From Zeus faber (taxonomy: Eukaryota > Chordata > Actinopteri > Zeiformes > Zeidae): a stretch of 64,000 bases of DNA. Positions 22,470-33,809 of this stretch are shown piece by piece (the stretch's first letter is position 1; every line of letters starts with the position of its first letter). The notes beneath the pieces were generated by a model, which saw only the letters and a program-made list of their open reading frames with translations, was not told the origin of the DNA and ran no database searches. The stretch spans positions 43,381,463 to 43,445,462 of the forward strand of contig OY482846.1 in the NCBI GenBank assembly GCA_960531495.1. The letters run 5' to 3'. The position numbers and the translations under genes are program-made.

Positions 22470-24450
22470 CGAAATCCTCTTCAGAAGAAAAACAATCGCG
22501 TCCCGCGTACGGTTTCGCGTCATTTCCGCCGTCACTTTTTCCTGTGTGTTTGCAAGACCAAGTTTGGAGACCCGACGGGACCGGTCGACCTCCCGGTGAG
22601 GGATCTTGTAACGCGTGACGCCCCCCACTACCCCCCCGTTGCTGACCGGCCATGTAGCGTGAAACCACAACGGGATCCCGCTCGGCACGGCGACGTTCAA
22701 CCGCAGGCGTAACTCTGACGCCGCGCACACACACTGCTGTCCGCTTCCCGCAATGGAAGAGGAAAGTGAGGGTTAAAAGTCTTACGCTGGAGAAAAATCC
22801 CTCGCGGCGACTCAGCGGCGGAGCCTTGGAGTCCCGGCCCCCCTCCCCCCGCTGGCTTGCTGTTTGCCGGAGGTTTAGTCAGGGGTCCCCCGGCGACACA
22901 ACCGCCAAGCGAGAAGCAGATCCAATGAGGGGTTGTCGAGATAATCAAAGGACAGACGGACAGAGAGCCCTTACTCCATAGTTTGCCTATTTTGATGTGA
23001 GCTGCTGTGGCGCCGACATTTTCATCCAGGGACGAATAAAGTATCTGTCCATCCATCATCCTATCCATCTATCCAACCACCTATCTACCCATTCATCCAT
23101 GTGTCCATCCATCCATCATCCTATCCATCTAGAGAGCACTTTGAATCGCACTCCGAAGACCCGATTTGCCTCCAAACCTCCCTCCGATCCACAACACGTC
23201 TCCTCCTCTCCCACCTGTCCTCGCTCGCGACGCAACGCACCTTTTTTAAACAAACCTGTGAATTTAACGGAGACCCTACCCCGGCGAATTCCATCCACGC
23301 CGCGAGACGCAGACAAAGGCCGCGGATGCGCGGCGTCAAAAATTCCAAGAGCAGATGACGAAGAAAAGCCCTGTTCCCCCCGGAAGGCGGTTCGGGCGGC
23401 GGGGCCCGGCGGCGGGGCCCTCGGCGGCGTCTCCTCGTTTTGCTTGTTTTCTGACGTTCCCGCGCTATGAACTTTGTAAAGGAGAGACGCGTACGGAGAG
23501 GCACCAGCTGCCAGACATTCCTCTAAGATGCCGAGTCGCAGCGCTCGGGTCTGGAGGAAATACTTCCTGCGCTGTTTTTTTTCCCCCGCAGTGTGAATAC
23601 GCCTCTTTTTTACGTCTTTCGGGACATTTGAGGGATTTAAGCTGAATCGGACGTACGGCCCCAACAAACCCGGAAGGAGCGTTCGTTTCTCCGGGACGGT
23701 CCGATTGCGCGCGCTCCTAAAGGCTCTGATCTTCTGAGATGCCGGGGTTTCTGCAGCCGATGGAGGGTCGGGGTGCGAGCTCAAGTGAAAAACTCCTGCG
23801 GCAAATTTTGCATTCGCCACTATGACGGTGAGTCCCGTTTTTTTTGAAGGAAATGTATAAGTATATAAGTACATAAGTATTATAAGTTAATAATATTCCG
23901 TATTTAAAATAATGATGTTATTAATGTTGGATGTCAATAAATCCGATTATTTTTGTTTTGTTTTCGCACATTGCCAGCACCATATAAAGGATGATTTGAC
24001 TCCCATTCATTGAAAATGGTAAATGTCCAGCTCAGCAAACTCTGAGAGGACAGAATTTTGTGATTGTGATTTTGCGATCCGACGCGTTTTAGGTTTCAGT
24101 GTAAAGCTGAATTTACAGAACCAAGTGCGGATAGACTATAAAACACTGCGCTCCCAAACCGTTTGTTGAACGGGTTTCAAAACCTGGGACAAAGTTGACA
24201 AATTCGAGGACGTCCAGCCTTCCGTGAGTAATTCCTATAATAATGCAGCGAATGAATTCCACTAAATCTGTCATCCTTCATCGCTGCCCTCCGCGGAGAG
24301 GTGAGGGCGGCGGGCGAGCGGCGGAACTCTGGCAGCATCTCACCGCGTCCCGGCGAGCCAGAAAACGCACCGACATCTTGAACCAAGGTCCTCTGCCTCT
24401 GCCAGCCCAATCTCCCAATAAGACGTTATCCATATTTATTTACAGAGAGG
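22470..24450. other. CpG-rich intergenic stretches
   Basis: 22470-22740 and 23290-23560 are rich in CpG and GC. Long frames on both strands follow from stop-codon scarcity; the longest is a 252-codon minus-strand frame at 23116-23874 that matches no family I know. CpG richness could mark a promoter, but I see no splice-flanked exon or TATA/initiator arrangement I would trust. It includes a LINE tail with (TCCA)n at 22995-23132. Confidence 0.35.
22995..23132 (+). mobile_element. LINE 3' tail with (TCCA)n
   Basis: 'tgatgtgagctgctgtggcg' followed by 'gggacgaataaagtatctg' matches the common 3' end of a fish non-LTR element. The same tail is at 32757-32812 and 46530-46600, all in the plus orientation. 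Degenerate TCCA/CTAT units from 23045 to 23132 extend it, with a 24-bp direct duplication (gtccatccatcatcctatcc...). Confidence 0.65.
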
Positions 24451-24459
24451 AATTATTTA

Positions 24460-25214
24460 TCATACAGTAATGTGTTTTGCCCCCGGGTAGTTGGTGGCGG
24501 CCAAGCAAATCGGTAAAGAGATTTATAACCGAAAGTACAGTTTTGTGCACAGGTTTCCTGGGGACGTGAAGTGTTTTCTTTGTTACCGGGTTTGTTGTAA
24601 TTTATCAGGTCCGTCCAGACAACGGTCGCTGCAACCGAGATCGCTGCGTAATTGGGGGGAGGGTTCGGCATACCTTGCGCACAAAGTCGCATACTGTAAA
24701 GTCTGAACGGCCGTCTAAGTTGGAATTCCACATGGGAATCCCACCAGACTGCTCGGTCCGGAGTTTGCCGAGAGGCTCGCGCCCGCGTCCGCCGCTCGTC
24801 TCGTAGCTCGCGGAGCCGGCAAGCTTTGAGAAACAAGCACAAAAGTTCACCGCCCAAAGAGAGGCGAACGAAGACATCCCACACGGGGGCCGGGATACGT
24901 AACATTTGATGGAGGAATAGTGCACAGGGTGTCACGGCGATGCCAGGTGGCTGCAATGAAATGTGTTTCACTTGAATATCTCCCTCCCTCTGAATATCTT
25001 TTGCACGTAAGTATTGAAATAAGTGGCGCAGAGGGGTTTTCGTCACCCTCGACAACGACAGGCGGCCGGCCAAAGTCCACAAAAAAAAATCCAGAGTCCA
25101 AAGGAACGATTTCCACTGCGGTGTCCGGGTCAGCGCGTCCGGCGGGATCGTCTTTGGAGATGATTTTTCCAAGAAGACCAATCGAATTTTACAAGCGGAC
25201 TTCAATGATAAGGC
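24460..25214. other. Intergenic DNA, no gene seen
   Basis: Mixed-composition sequence. A segment near 24925-25020 (gccaggtggctgcaatgaaa ... cacgtaagt) has a consensus-like splice donor, but the translation before it matches nothing I recognise. Confidence 0.3.
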
Positions 25215-25216
25215 GA

Positions 25217-25222
25217 GTAGAG

Positions 25223-25279
<57 letters not shown>

Positions 25280-25454
25280 AGAGTGAGAGAAAGAGCAAGA
25301 TAGAGAGAGAAAGAGAGAGAGAGAGCGAGAGAGCGAGAGAGTGTGAGAGAGAGAGAGAAAGAGACAGAGATAGAGAGAAAGAGAGAGAGAGAGAGAGAGA
25401 GCATGAGAGAGAGAAAGAGAGAGAGAAAGAGAGAGATAGAAAGAGCGAGAGAGT

Positions 25455-25486
<32 letters not shown>

Positions 25487-25487
25487 C
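25217..25487. repeat. (GA)n-rich purine tract, ~270 bp
   Basis: A continuous purine run of GA units with GAAA, GATA, GAGC and GTGA interruptions. It generates very long leucine/serine frames on the minus strand that are artefacts. Such purine mirror-type tracts can form triplex (H-) DNA. Confidence 0.95.
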
Positions 25488-25508
25488 CCACACCCTGCTC
25501 TCCTCTGC

Positions 25509-25645
25509 TTTCATTCATTCATTCATTCATTCATTCAGGCATTCGTTCATTCATTTGTTAATTCGTTCATTCATGCATTCGTTTGTTTGTTAGTTCATTC
25601 ATCCATTCGTTCGTTCGTTCGTTCATTCGTTCATTCGTTAATTCC
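25509..25645. repeat. (ATTC)n tetranucleotide tract
   Basis: TTCA units pass into TTCG and TTTG variants. It lies only ~20 bases after the purine tract, so the two form one compound microsatellite of about 430 bases. Confidence 0.95.
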
Positions 25646-26279
25646 GTCCGTCCGCAACGGCTGCTTCAAAAGAGAGCCGCCGGACCTCCGCTCATCGCGG
25701 GGGGAAATAGACGGAGAGACCTCGCCTTTTTCTTTCCGCCTGGAGAATACACTTCCCTCAACCCGCCGTAAAAGTCCGGCGCGGAATCGGCGCGTTTGGA
25801 AGCTCGCCCCCACGCCAGCAAATGTAAAAGCAATGGAAAGCAAATTGTGTGTAAAGTGCGTCCCGTTCTTCCGGCGAAATAACGTGGCATTTCGCCGATG
25901 CAATTTCCGCGGGCCCTTCAGAATCTAAATAGAATCTCGCACTTCCTCGCCACCCGCCTCTCCCCCGCCCGGCTGACACGGGCTTCTACCTACCTTCAAG
26001 TCCAACATGGCGTATATTGTTATTTTTGAAGATAGTGACTGGCGTGACCGCGGTGGCGTGAGAGCTCGCCAGGTTGCGCCGGGAAGATGTTTGACATTCC
26101 GCCTGCACACATAAATGCCGTCGCAAGATCAAAATCGCAAGGCCGCACCAATTCGTCTGATTCATCAGTTCCGCGGACTCAGTTCCACTTTTCAGACGCT
26201 CTTATTTCCGAAAAAAAAAGGCAACTCCAGGCGAATTTGGTGACTTTTTCAGACGCTGAGAAAGGGTGAGAAATGAATT

Positions 26280-26790
26280 CAAACGTATTATATTGTAATT
26301 CATTCCCGGCGCTCCACGGCTCGTCTGCCGGCGGCGCCGGGCGTGGGCCGCCCCCTCCCCTCCCGCCGCACGAGGAGAGGGGGGGCGACGCAAATGAACG
26401 CGCGGCGGCGTCGGAGGCATGCGAGCGAGCCCCGTGGCGTCACCCGGCGACTTTTGGCGACCGCCGGAGCCGGCGCCAGGTGCCCCCGCCGGGGAAGCGG
26501 GGCGGGAGCGCGCCGTGGGATTATTCCATTGTTAAGAAGGCGCGGCGCGGCGGGGAGGAGGCTGTGGAAACGCCGTCCCGGGTTAATTCACCGCTCGTCT
26601 AAATCGACTCGGCGGCGCCTCGGGTGCCGCGCCGCTCCTTCCGCCGCGTTCCGCCCAAACGGCCCCATTTAAATCAGAGACGGAGCAGATCCTCGGTGGA
26701 AGAGGGGGGAGATGAGCGGCGAGCGGCGTCTCCACCTCCAGGCCCTCACGCCTGCGCGCGCGCGCGCACACTGATGTGAGGCCTCCCTGC
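26280..26790. other. CpG island
   Basis: This is the most CpG-dense stretch of the window: runs such as gcggcgccgggcgtgggccg and cgcggcggcgtcgg, ending in a (GC)n run at 26753-26768. CpG islands often mark promoters of vertebrate developmental genes. No exon is recognised on either strand and the frames through it look compositional. An unannotated first exon or a non-coding transcript start cannot be excluded. Confidence 0.6.
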
Positions 26791-26854
26791 GAAAATCCCC
26801 CCAAACATTTTCAAATTTCACAAAAATAACTGACGCTTCTTTTCAGCGTTTCCA

Positions 26855-26920
26855 GAGGAGACCTGGAGCTCCAGGCGAGGAGACCTGGAGCTCCAGGCGA
26901 GGAGACCTGGAGCTCCAGGC
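26855..26920. repeat. Three 22-bp tandem palindromic units
   Basis: Units at 26855-26876, 26877-26898 and 26899-26920 are identical (gaggagacctggagctccag + gc). Each holds the 14-bp perfect palindrome cctggagctccagg. A short, recent-looking duplication with hairpin potential. Confidence 0.95.
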
Positions 26921-27084
26921 GAGGCGGCCGCACGGCGAAGCCACGACAACACGCAGAAGAATATTCACACAAGCTGATTCCCACTCCCCATCCCGACTCC
27001 CCCATCCCCCACCCCAACTCCCCCACTCCCAATACTCAAAGCTTCTCCTGCTCTAGGTCCTCCCCAGCTCCGGAGCAATGATCC

Positions 27085-27345
27085 GTGGCGGTAATGATTC
27101 CTGACGATGCAATGTACAATATTTTATATTGCCGCAATAAAACTTTTATAAATGTCACAGGAGAAAGGGTGGGAGGCATCTGGATGCAGCGACTTTGGGG
27201 GGAAGCCGGGGGTATTCTGTGGAATTATTGATGAGCCAAGGCAAACGCTGCAACTCGGCAAACGCATTTCTATTTCATCAGTTGAGAAAAAGTCTTTTAA
27301 AACCAATGTTACAAATACACACGCTGTCCCCAGCCGCTCATGTTT
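27085..27345. other. Repeat-free block, possible regulatory DNA
   Basis: It contains 'tgtacaatattttatattgc' and 'caataaaacttttataaatg' followed by TGTCACAGG, that is HOX-like TTTAT/ATAAA and TGTCA cores close together. No frame of note. Function is inferred from motif content only. Confidence 0.22.
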
Positions 27346-27650
27346 AACAAAAAGGTAATACGTTGAAAAATTGTTTTATTCATTTTTTTGGGGGGATTCT
27401 GGGATTAGTATGGGAGTATTTTATTAAAGTAGTACGACATTTCATTAAAAAGTGTTATATTTTATACTTTTGGCCAGCGTGATGGCTAACAGTTAGTCTG
27501 TGTTGACTTCCTACTTGATCAGTGTCAGATGGAGCAGTGAACATGAGAGCCATACAGACGTTGAAGTGGTAATCTGTAGGATAATCAATATGATTTATTA
27601 GGCTGACTCACTTTATTTACTATATAAGATTTATATTTATATTGTATTTA

Positions 27651-27651
<1 letters not shown>

Positions 27652-27699
<48 letters not shown>
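27652..27699. repeat. (CA)n microsatellite
   Basis: A perfect CA run of about 48 bases, followed by GACA units. Confidence 0.95.
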
Positions 27700-27703
<4 letters not shown>

Positions 27704-28420
27704 GACAATCAATGTTTATGTCCTCAGTGAAGTGTGTGTGGGTTTTAACATGAAATCATGAAAATAATTTTTCTGAATCATTCGTAACTTCTGTCACTTA
27801 AAGGACTTTGGAAGAGCGATGCGGAAGAATGAAAAATGAGAAAATATTCCAGTTAACCTTACGAGCAATCCATCTTAAAAGTGGTTTGGTCTATTTTAAG
27901 TTGTACTAAGGGTGCCATTGTGTCTGCTATCCTTGAAAAATTTGCAATTTCTCATTTTAATGCCTCGATTCGTCCATTTGTCAGAGTCGGATTGTTCATG
28001 TTGTTTGTGTCTGCGTCAGCTGTTTGTACTCATTTTGTGAAAAAGAAAAAAAAGGCTTAGCTGCTCAATGAATGTAGGAGGAAACCAACCAAGCGAAACC
28101 AAACGCCATCAGACGTACCAGCCAGCGACACGCTCTGAAAAGCAGCCGTGTTTCCGTCGTGTTCCTGATCACTTTTAATCGTGTCATGGCAGCGACACTT
28201 TCCAAAGCGTTCAACCGTGAGGGGATCAACAATATTTTGCATTTGCATGTGTCACGTAACCCTACACTTGCAATCAGGGTTGCGGGGAGTTCTGGCACTG
28301 GGTTCTCAATCTTGGCCGCTTGGTTGATACAAGTAATGGATTGGTCTTTTCATATTCATCATTTATGTTAGAATATTCTAACGAGCAGCAAATGAAAGGT
28401 TAAGGTCTCAGCTGCACATA
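27700..28420. other. Intergenic DNA, no gene seen
   Basis: AT-leaning sequence without recognisable repeats or coding content, ending at the left edge of a Tc1 element. Confidence 0.4.
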
Positions 28421-28422
28421 CA

Positions 28423-29246
28423 TACACGTCAGCCACAACATTAAAGCCACTGACAGGTGAAGTGAATAACATTGCTCATCTCGTTTAAGAGGCGCCTGTC
28501 AAGGGGTGGGATGTATTAGGCAGCAAGTGAACAGTCAGTTGTTGACGTTGATATGTTGGAAGCAGGAAAAATGAGCGAGCATAAGGATCTGAGCCACTTT
28601 GACACGGACCAAATTGTGATGGCCAGACGACTGGGTCAGAGCATCTCCAAAACGATAGGTTTTGTGGGTTGTTCCCGGTATGCAGTGGTTATTACATACC
28701 AAAAGTGGTCCAAGGAAGAAAAACTGGTGAACCGGCGTCTAGCCTGTTTGGTCCGATCCCACAGAAGAACAACTGTAGCACAAATTGCTGAAAAAGTTAA
28801 TGCAGCTGTGACGTGAAGGGCTTGCGGCGTATGGGGCTGTGTAACCACAGACCGGTCAGAGTCCATGCTGAACCCTGTCCACCATTGAAAGCACCTACAA
28901 TGGACACGTGAGCGTCAGAACTGGACCATGGAGGTGGAGAAGGTGGCCTGGTCTGATGAATCAGGTTTTCTCCTACATCATGTGGATGGCCGGGGTTGGG
29001 GTCCGATCCGATGGAGCATCTGTGGGATGTGCTGGAACAACAAGCCTGATCCATGGGGACCCCACCTCGCAACTTCCAGGACTTAAAGGATCTGCTGCTC
29101 ACGTCTTGGTGCCAGACACCACAGGACACCTTCAGAGGTCTTGTGGAGTTCATGCCTCCACGGGTCAGAGCTGCTTTTGCGACACGAGGAGGCGCTCAAT
29201 ATTAGTGGTTTTTAGTGGTGGTTTTAATGTTTTGGCTGATTGGTGT
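28423..29246 (+). mobile_element. Tc1-like element, internally deleted
   Basis: About 820 bp, flanked by TA, with inverted ends: 'tcagccacaacattaaagcc' on the left against the inverse of 'ttttaatgttttggctgat' on the right. Members of this fish Tc1 family are normally well over 1.2 kb, and the missing part is internal. A fragment of the same family lies at 38477-38715 on the other strand. The family differs from the 4.4-kb element, so at least two Tc1 lineages invaded this locus. Confidence 0.92.
28571..29200 (+). pseudogene. Tc1 transposase, internally deleted
   Basis: The N-terminal DNA-binding part is readable from the ATG at 28571 ([20 protein letters not shown], then RLGQSISKT). A gap of roughly 50 bp relative to the family lies near 28740. 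After a frame break near 28810 the catalytic domain resumes with VAWSDESGFLLHHVDG near 28945-28990, retaining the first catalytic aspartate. The sequence then jumps near 29000-29012 directly to PMEHLWDVLE, the region of the third catalytic residue, so the second aspartate and its surroundings are deleted. The C-terminus (CQTPQDTFRGLVEF) follows. It cannot make active transposase. Confidence 0.88.
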
Positions 29247-29249
29247 ACA

Positions 29250-32200
29250 GTACATGCATCAGGAGGCCTGGTTGCCCCGTACCAATATGGCAGCCGCATT
29301 GACGCACAGGATTCACCTAATGTGTGTGGGGTTGGCAGTGGACCAAACCACTGTGAGGCATATGAGGGGGGGGATGAAATCTTTCGAAACCTAAAAATGG
29401 ATTGTTTTGCATCTATAATTACCACAAGTGCTTTCAATCCATATTATTATATTTAAGATTATACAGTTATGTTTACAATGATATATTGAGGGGGAAGGGC
29501 CCCCCTCCCCCTCGTAATTTCCGCCGCTGACAGGCTTTCAAACCTTAAATCAAAATGTAACAGATTCCTAAGTCTATTAATTAGAAGTAACACATTTCCA
29601 ATATAAAAACACAGTTCTATAATAAGTTTAGTCCAGTGCAGGTCAAGAAAGCAAACATTTTTGTTGCTGTGAACTCCAACGGACCAGAAAATAGTCGTGT
29701 GCCAATCATTCCCTGTTGCCGACCAACCCCCGTCTCCCCTGCTGGAATTTTCTCAGATGACAGGAGTTCACTGCAAAGTGATGGGGGACAAATCCACAAT
29801 CGGAGTTCGGCACAAAAACTCGCTCCCATTTCAGGCAAAGCAACACGACGCCACGGCAGAGGCACTTCGACAAATTCAAGGAGTTGTGTTTTATAATTGC
29901 TGAATTTATTCTTTGTAGGAGCATCGCGGTGTCATCGCGGTGCCGTTGTGTTGTTGCTGGTGTTACAACCAAAGGGGTGACCTGCCTGAATTGTGTGACG
30001 TTGTTATTTTTGCGTGTATTTGTGTATTTGTGAGGAGTACACATCTAAATGATCAGCGTGCACAAAGATGTGAAGGACTCGCCATAAAAAAAATGTACCA
30101 GTAATTGATGCAATTTACTGTATTTAAAAAGGCCGCAGATAATTTGACCAAACTTGCCGACGCTATCTGCTGGTTTCTGTAAAAGAAAACAAAGAAAAAA
30201 AAACATCTATCTCAACACAATATTTCATATATACAGTATATACAGTATATATTCTACAAATAATGGGAAAAATGTAATTCATCTCTAAAAAAGGCTTTTT
30301 CTTTGGTTTGGTTGTTTGGTCCTTGGGGTGTAACACCGGTAATGGCACCGCTGCGCAGCAATGAAAACATGAGCAGCGAATACTGACGCTAAACGCAAAT
30401 GTATAAATGTAAATGCAAGACCTTGAATTTGCAAAGTCAGACTGCTGCGGCATCATGTTCGCTTTGCCTGAAACGCGGAGTGAGTGTTAGCGCTGGATGC
30501 AGATTGATTGATTGCATCATGCATTGATTTCGTCCCACGTTGCTTGCGCTGAAACGCCTGGTGGAGGGACATGTCCGGTTTGGAGGAAAGACCGAAACCC
30601 ACCTGCGCACTAAACGAGGGGCGAGTTCAGGCTGTCCGCAGCGGTCGTCTCAAGCCTCGTTGTCTGTGCTGCCGTGGTGTTTCGGAAGCAAACTCGGTCA
30701 AAGCGGTTTGCACTGGAATCAGCGGGGCTGTCAACGCACGTTGTGCGGATAAAAAGCAACGCTGCTAAACCTCTGACTTATCCAATCAACATGAGCTGTA
30801 ATTCTGGGTAATTAGCAGCTCAGCGGCGATCCCAGGTCAAAACTGGGACTGGCAGCCACACGCAGAGAGCTTCCATTAAATGACACACCAAGGAAGCAAT
30901 GGGCAGACAGCTCGATACCACGACTGAGCACTTAACTTGGAGATGGCAGGCATTTGAATTAGAATTTGTAAATATCTGTTTTATTTGTTTTTATGGTCTG
31001 GGCGAGATTTAAACACATTTTTGTTTAATAATATGATGCGTTGTCTGCTGTGACGTCATTTTGGTCAAAATCTACAAATGCCCCCCCCCCACAGTATATT
31101 GGCATTTTCTAAAAATGTTGGATTTTGGTACGGACTGGAGCTCTGGCCACAAATGACCCTATTGGTAGAATATTAACCAACTCAGATTATTTAATTTCTG
31201 TGTTTCCACAAATCCTATCGATCTGCCGTGATGCCTGCCATGATCATTGTATTCTCATTCACGTTGTATATTCTCATGAATGTTTTATGTTATTTTTATT
31301 GTTCTTTGGAAACGTTAAGGTTTATTTTTAGGGTTTATTGTCCGTGGTTGAGTTTATTTTCAGTGGTCGTTGTTAATTTATAGGTTCATTGTGTATATTT
31401 TATATTCATATCTTTCTTCGTTCTACTTAATTTGGAGGTTTCGCCAGTTTTCAGCTAATACTCGGGGTTATTGCGTGTTGCAATTTCCTTTTTTCTATTT
31501 TTATTCTCATTAATTTATTATTATTGCTTATCCATCTATATTCATTCAGCTTTTGTTGTTATTCGATTTTTGGTGCTATAGATTAAGGCCTGATAAAACT
31601 ACATTAGTGGTTTATTAACCTCTTCTAACCCTCAACTAATGAGGAACAGTCTCAGGTTTACGTCAGGTGACGCCAAAAAGTCTCTCTGATAATTGGATCA
31701 TCGATAGTATTCACTAATTAGTTATTAACCTTCATAAACCTGAACTAATGAGAAGTCAAAACTTATATTTGAGGTACATGCGAAGATCAATAAGTCACCA
31801 ACACATGTTGAATGAAAAATGAAATAACGAGATTCAACAAATATCCATTACATTTTCAGACACTGCTGTTGATAAATAAGGAAGTTGTGGAATATATTTA
31901 CAGTATATTTAATACAGTCTGCTGCTGCTTCCTTTGGGATCACTAAGGCATTTTGCGAACATCATGTTGCACTGCAAATTATTAACTGATAAAGAAACAT
32001 ACAGCAGTGTTTGTCAAAGGCTAGTTCACGATCCAAAGGTGGGTCTTGAAAGAATTTCTTCCTCGGTTCAAATTAAATTGATAACGACAGTAAAACCTTC
32101 CATGCTGTTAATATCAGTGAAAATACGCCAATTTGTTTTAGTGATATGAGCACATACAAAACGAGGTACAGTATATACACAGTATATTATAATATATAAT

Positions 32201-32755
32201 ACAAAATGGTCCTCTTATATCAACATATGTAAAATGCATCAATACTGTTTTCAATATCAGCCATAAAATGAACTTGTGATTTATATTAAACGCTTCTTTA
32301 GTCTGGTGGGAATGGTTTGTTTTCATATTCACGATACGAGATCAGTGTTTAATGCAGAAGTTACTGAGAAAAAGTTCTGAGACATTCATTTCCCCACAAA
32401 TTTGACTCTACATATACGGTACACACGCCTGCACTATTTTTGTCAGAATCTGAATTGTTGAGGACAGAGGTTGAATGTTAACTTGTCACGTTTATTTCCA
32501 TTTATTTCTGTTCATTATTGACATTTTGGAGTTTATAATTTTTTTTTGTTAATTATTGAGGTTTATATTTATTGTTTATCTTTAGGTTTATTTTATACTG
32601 CGACATTCTATTGTTTGTCATTTATTTCTAGGCTTATTGTTTATTAGATAAAACTATTTTTTTGGGGTTATTTAAATTTTTTCGATCTTCTAGTTAATTC
32701 TTGAGTGTATCGCATATTTCATTATTATTATTCTTATCACTTTATGATTGCCTTT
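29250..32755. other. AT-rich intergenic DNA, no gene seen
   Basis: 30980-32750 is T-rich with recurring 'aggtttatt' and 'gtttattgt' variants near 31315-31400 and 32500-32650. A pair of ~45-bp direct repeats (ttattaacct(c/t)... ctaatga(g)gaa) lies near 31610-31760. An 11-base C run is at 31081-31091. No coding content, RNA gene or complete transposon was recognised. Confidence 0.45.
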
Positions 32756-32756
32756 T

Positions 32757-32812
32757 TTTGATGTGAGCTATGATGAGAGAGCAATATCCCTAAATAAATA
32801 AAGTATCCATCG
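32757..32812 (+). mobile_element. LINE 3' tail fragment
   Basis: 'ttgatgtgagctatgatgag' followed by 'aaataaataaagtatccatc' matches the tails at 22995-23050 and 46530-46600. The upstream T-rich DNA may be more of the same element, too decayed to prove. Confidence 0.5.
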
Positions 32813-32958
32813 ATCTATTCATGTATCTTAAAGTCAGCCATCCACCGCTGGACATTACTCACTAAAACTTCCCTTAATTCTTCTCGCTTTGGTTCTTTAG
32901 AAATAAACCATTAAAAAAGAACAGAAGTGTTCCAATAAAAGCAGATACATGTGTCACA

Positions 32959-32980
32959 GTGCTGTCAGGTTTGACAGCAC
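32959..32980. promoter_or_regulatory. Palindromic TGTCA/TGACA motif pair
   Basis: gtgctgtca and tgacagcac are exact 9-bp inverses separated by four bases, placing two TGACAG (Meis/TGIF-type) cores head to head. The neighbouring sequence (cattaatcacattg, gccgattagctcc) is repeat-free. Confidence 0.3.
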
Positions 32981-33410
32981 GGCTCTGCATCCTTTATATA
33001 TCCCCATTAATCACATTGAACATGCTCTGTTCATATGGGTATAATCTGTAGCCGATTAGCTCCAAAAATATGCTGATTTAAATACAAAATGCAAAAATTA
33101 AATAATATATTGGATTAAATAAGCTGGAAAAAATAGAATATGCCTTTAATTTTCTTGATAAAAAGGTTGAAGGGAGCCGACTTTGAAGTGGTTTAAAGTG
33201 GTAATCCATCAGATCACCCGCGTCATCACAGGTCCCAGAATTCCATTTGAGACGGCAACGTTTTGTTTTCAAAATCCGGGTTTACCCTCCTCTTCATACC
33301 AAAGGGGTGTAGTTTTACCTTCATCGGCTCCATTGAGTTGTTTCATATTTCTTGGTCAATTGAAGAGCTGGGGGTGGCGTACCGCGCCACGAACACCGGA
33401 AATAGAACAG

Positions 33411-33809
33411 TGTTAGGCTCACTGACTCAGACCAGAGGTGAACCCAAGAGCGCAGGAGAGCAGGTTAAGGTTCACACAGCAGGGGGTTATTAGAACAACC
33501 AGACCAGGGTCATGAAAGCCAGGATATCCGACAGCGAAGGCAAACAAGCCAGGCCAGGAGCAGGCAGAGAATCAGAATCTGTAAGACAGGCAGAGGATCA
33601 AAAACCGGGGAATCAACACGGTATTAGCGAGATCACTGGAAAGCTCAGCCTAAGCAAAGAGACAATCTGGCGCAGAACCGATGAACCAGACCAGGATCAG
33701 GACAGAGTGCCTGATGAGCAAATGAGCTGCAGGTGAGGAGAAGAGTGCGGAACCTCCGGTGGTGTTTTAGCAAAGGGGAGTGGCTGGATCTCAGTGAGGG
33801 TTCATGACA
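33411..33809 (-). mobile_element. LTR-like segment (solo LTR?)
   Basis: On the minus strand it begins tgtcatgaaccctcac, is rich in CCTG/CTGG (ctgcctgctcctggcctggc) and ends gagcctaaca: ~400 bp bounded by TG and CA, the size and style of fish Gypsy-type LTRs. I see no 5-bp target duplication, no primer-binding site and no gag/pol nearby. A solo LTR or other CTG-rich repeat remains possible. Confidence 0.4.

Noticed and set aside
23116..23874. 252-codon minus-strand frame
   Set aside because: It lies in GC- and CpG-rich DNA with other open frames overlapping on both strands, has no recognisable domain, and crosses a LINE-tail (TCCA)n repeat at its end. Low stop density explains it.
24925..25025. 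Exon ending at a gtaagt donor (cacgtaagt)
   Set aside because: The upstream translation has no similarity I recognise and no acceptor is convincing. A single donor-like string is weak evidence.
24453..25514. 353-codon minus-strand frame, leucine/serine-rich start
   Set aside because: The first ~95 codons are the reverse of the (GA)n tract. The rest has no known domain.
28421..29250. Functional Tc1 transposase gene
   Set aside because: Internal deletion of the catalytic domain and frame breaks.
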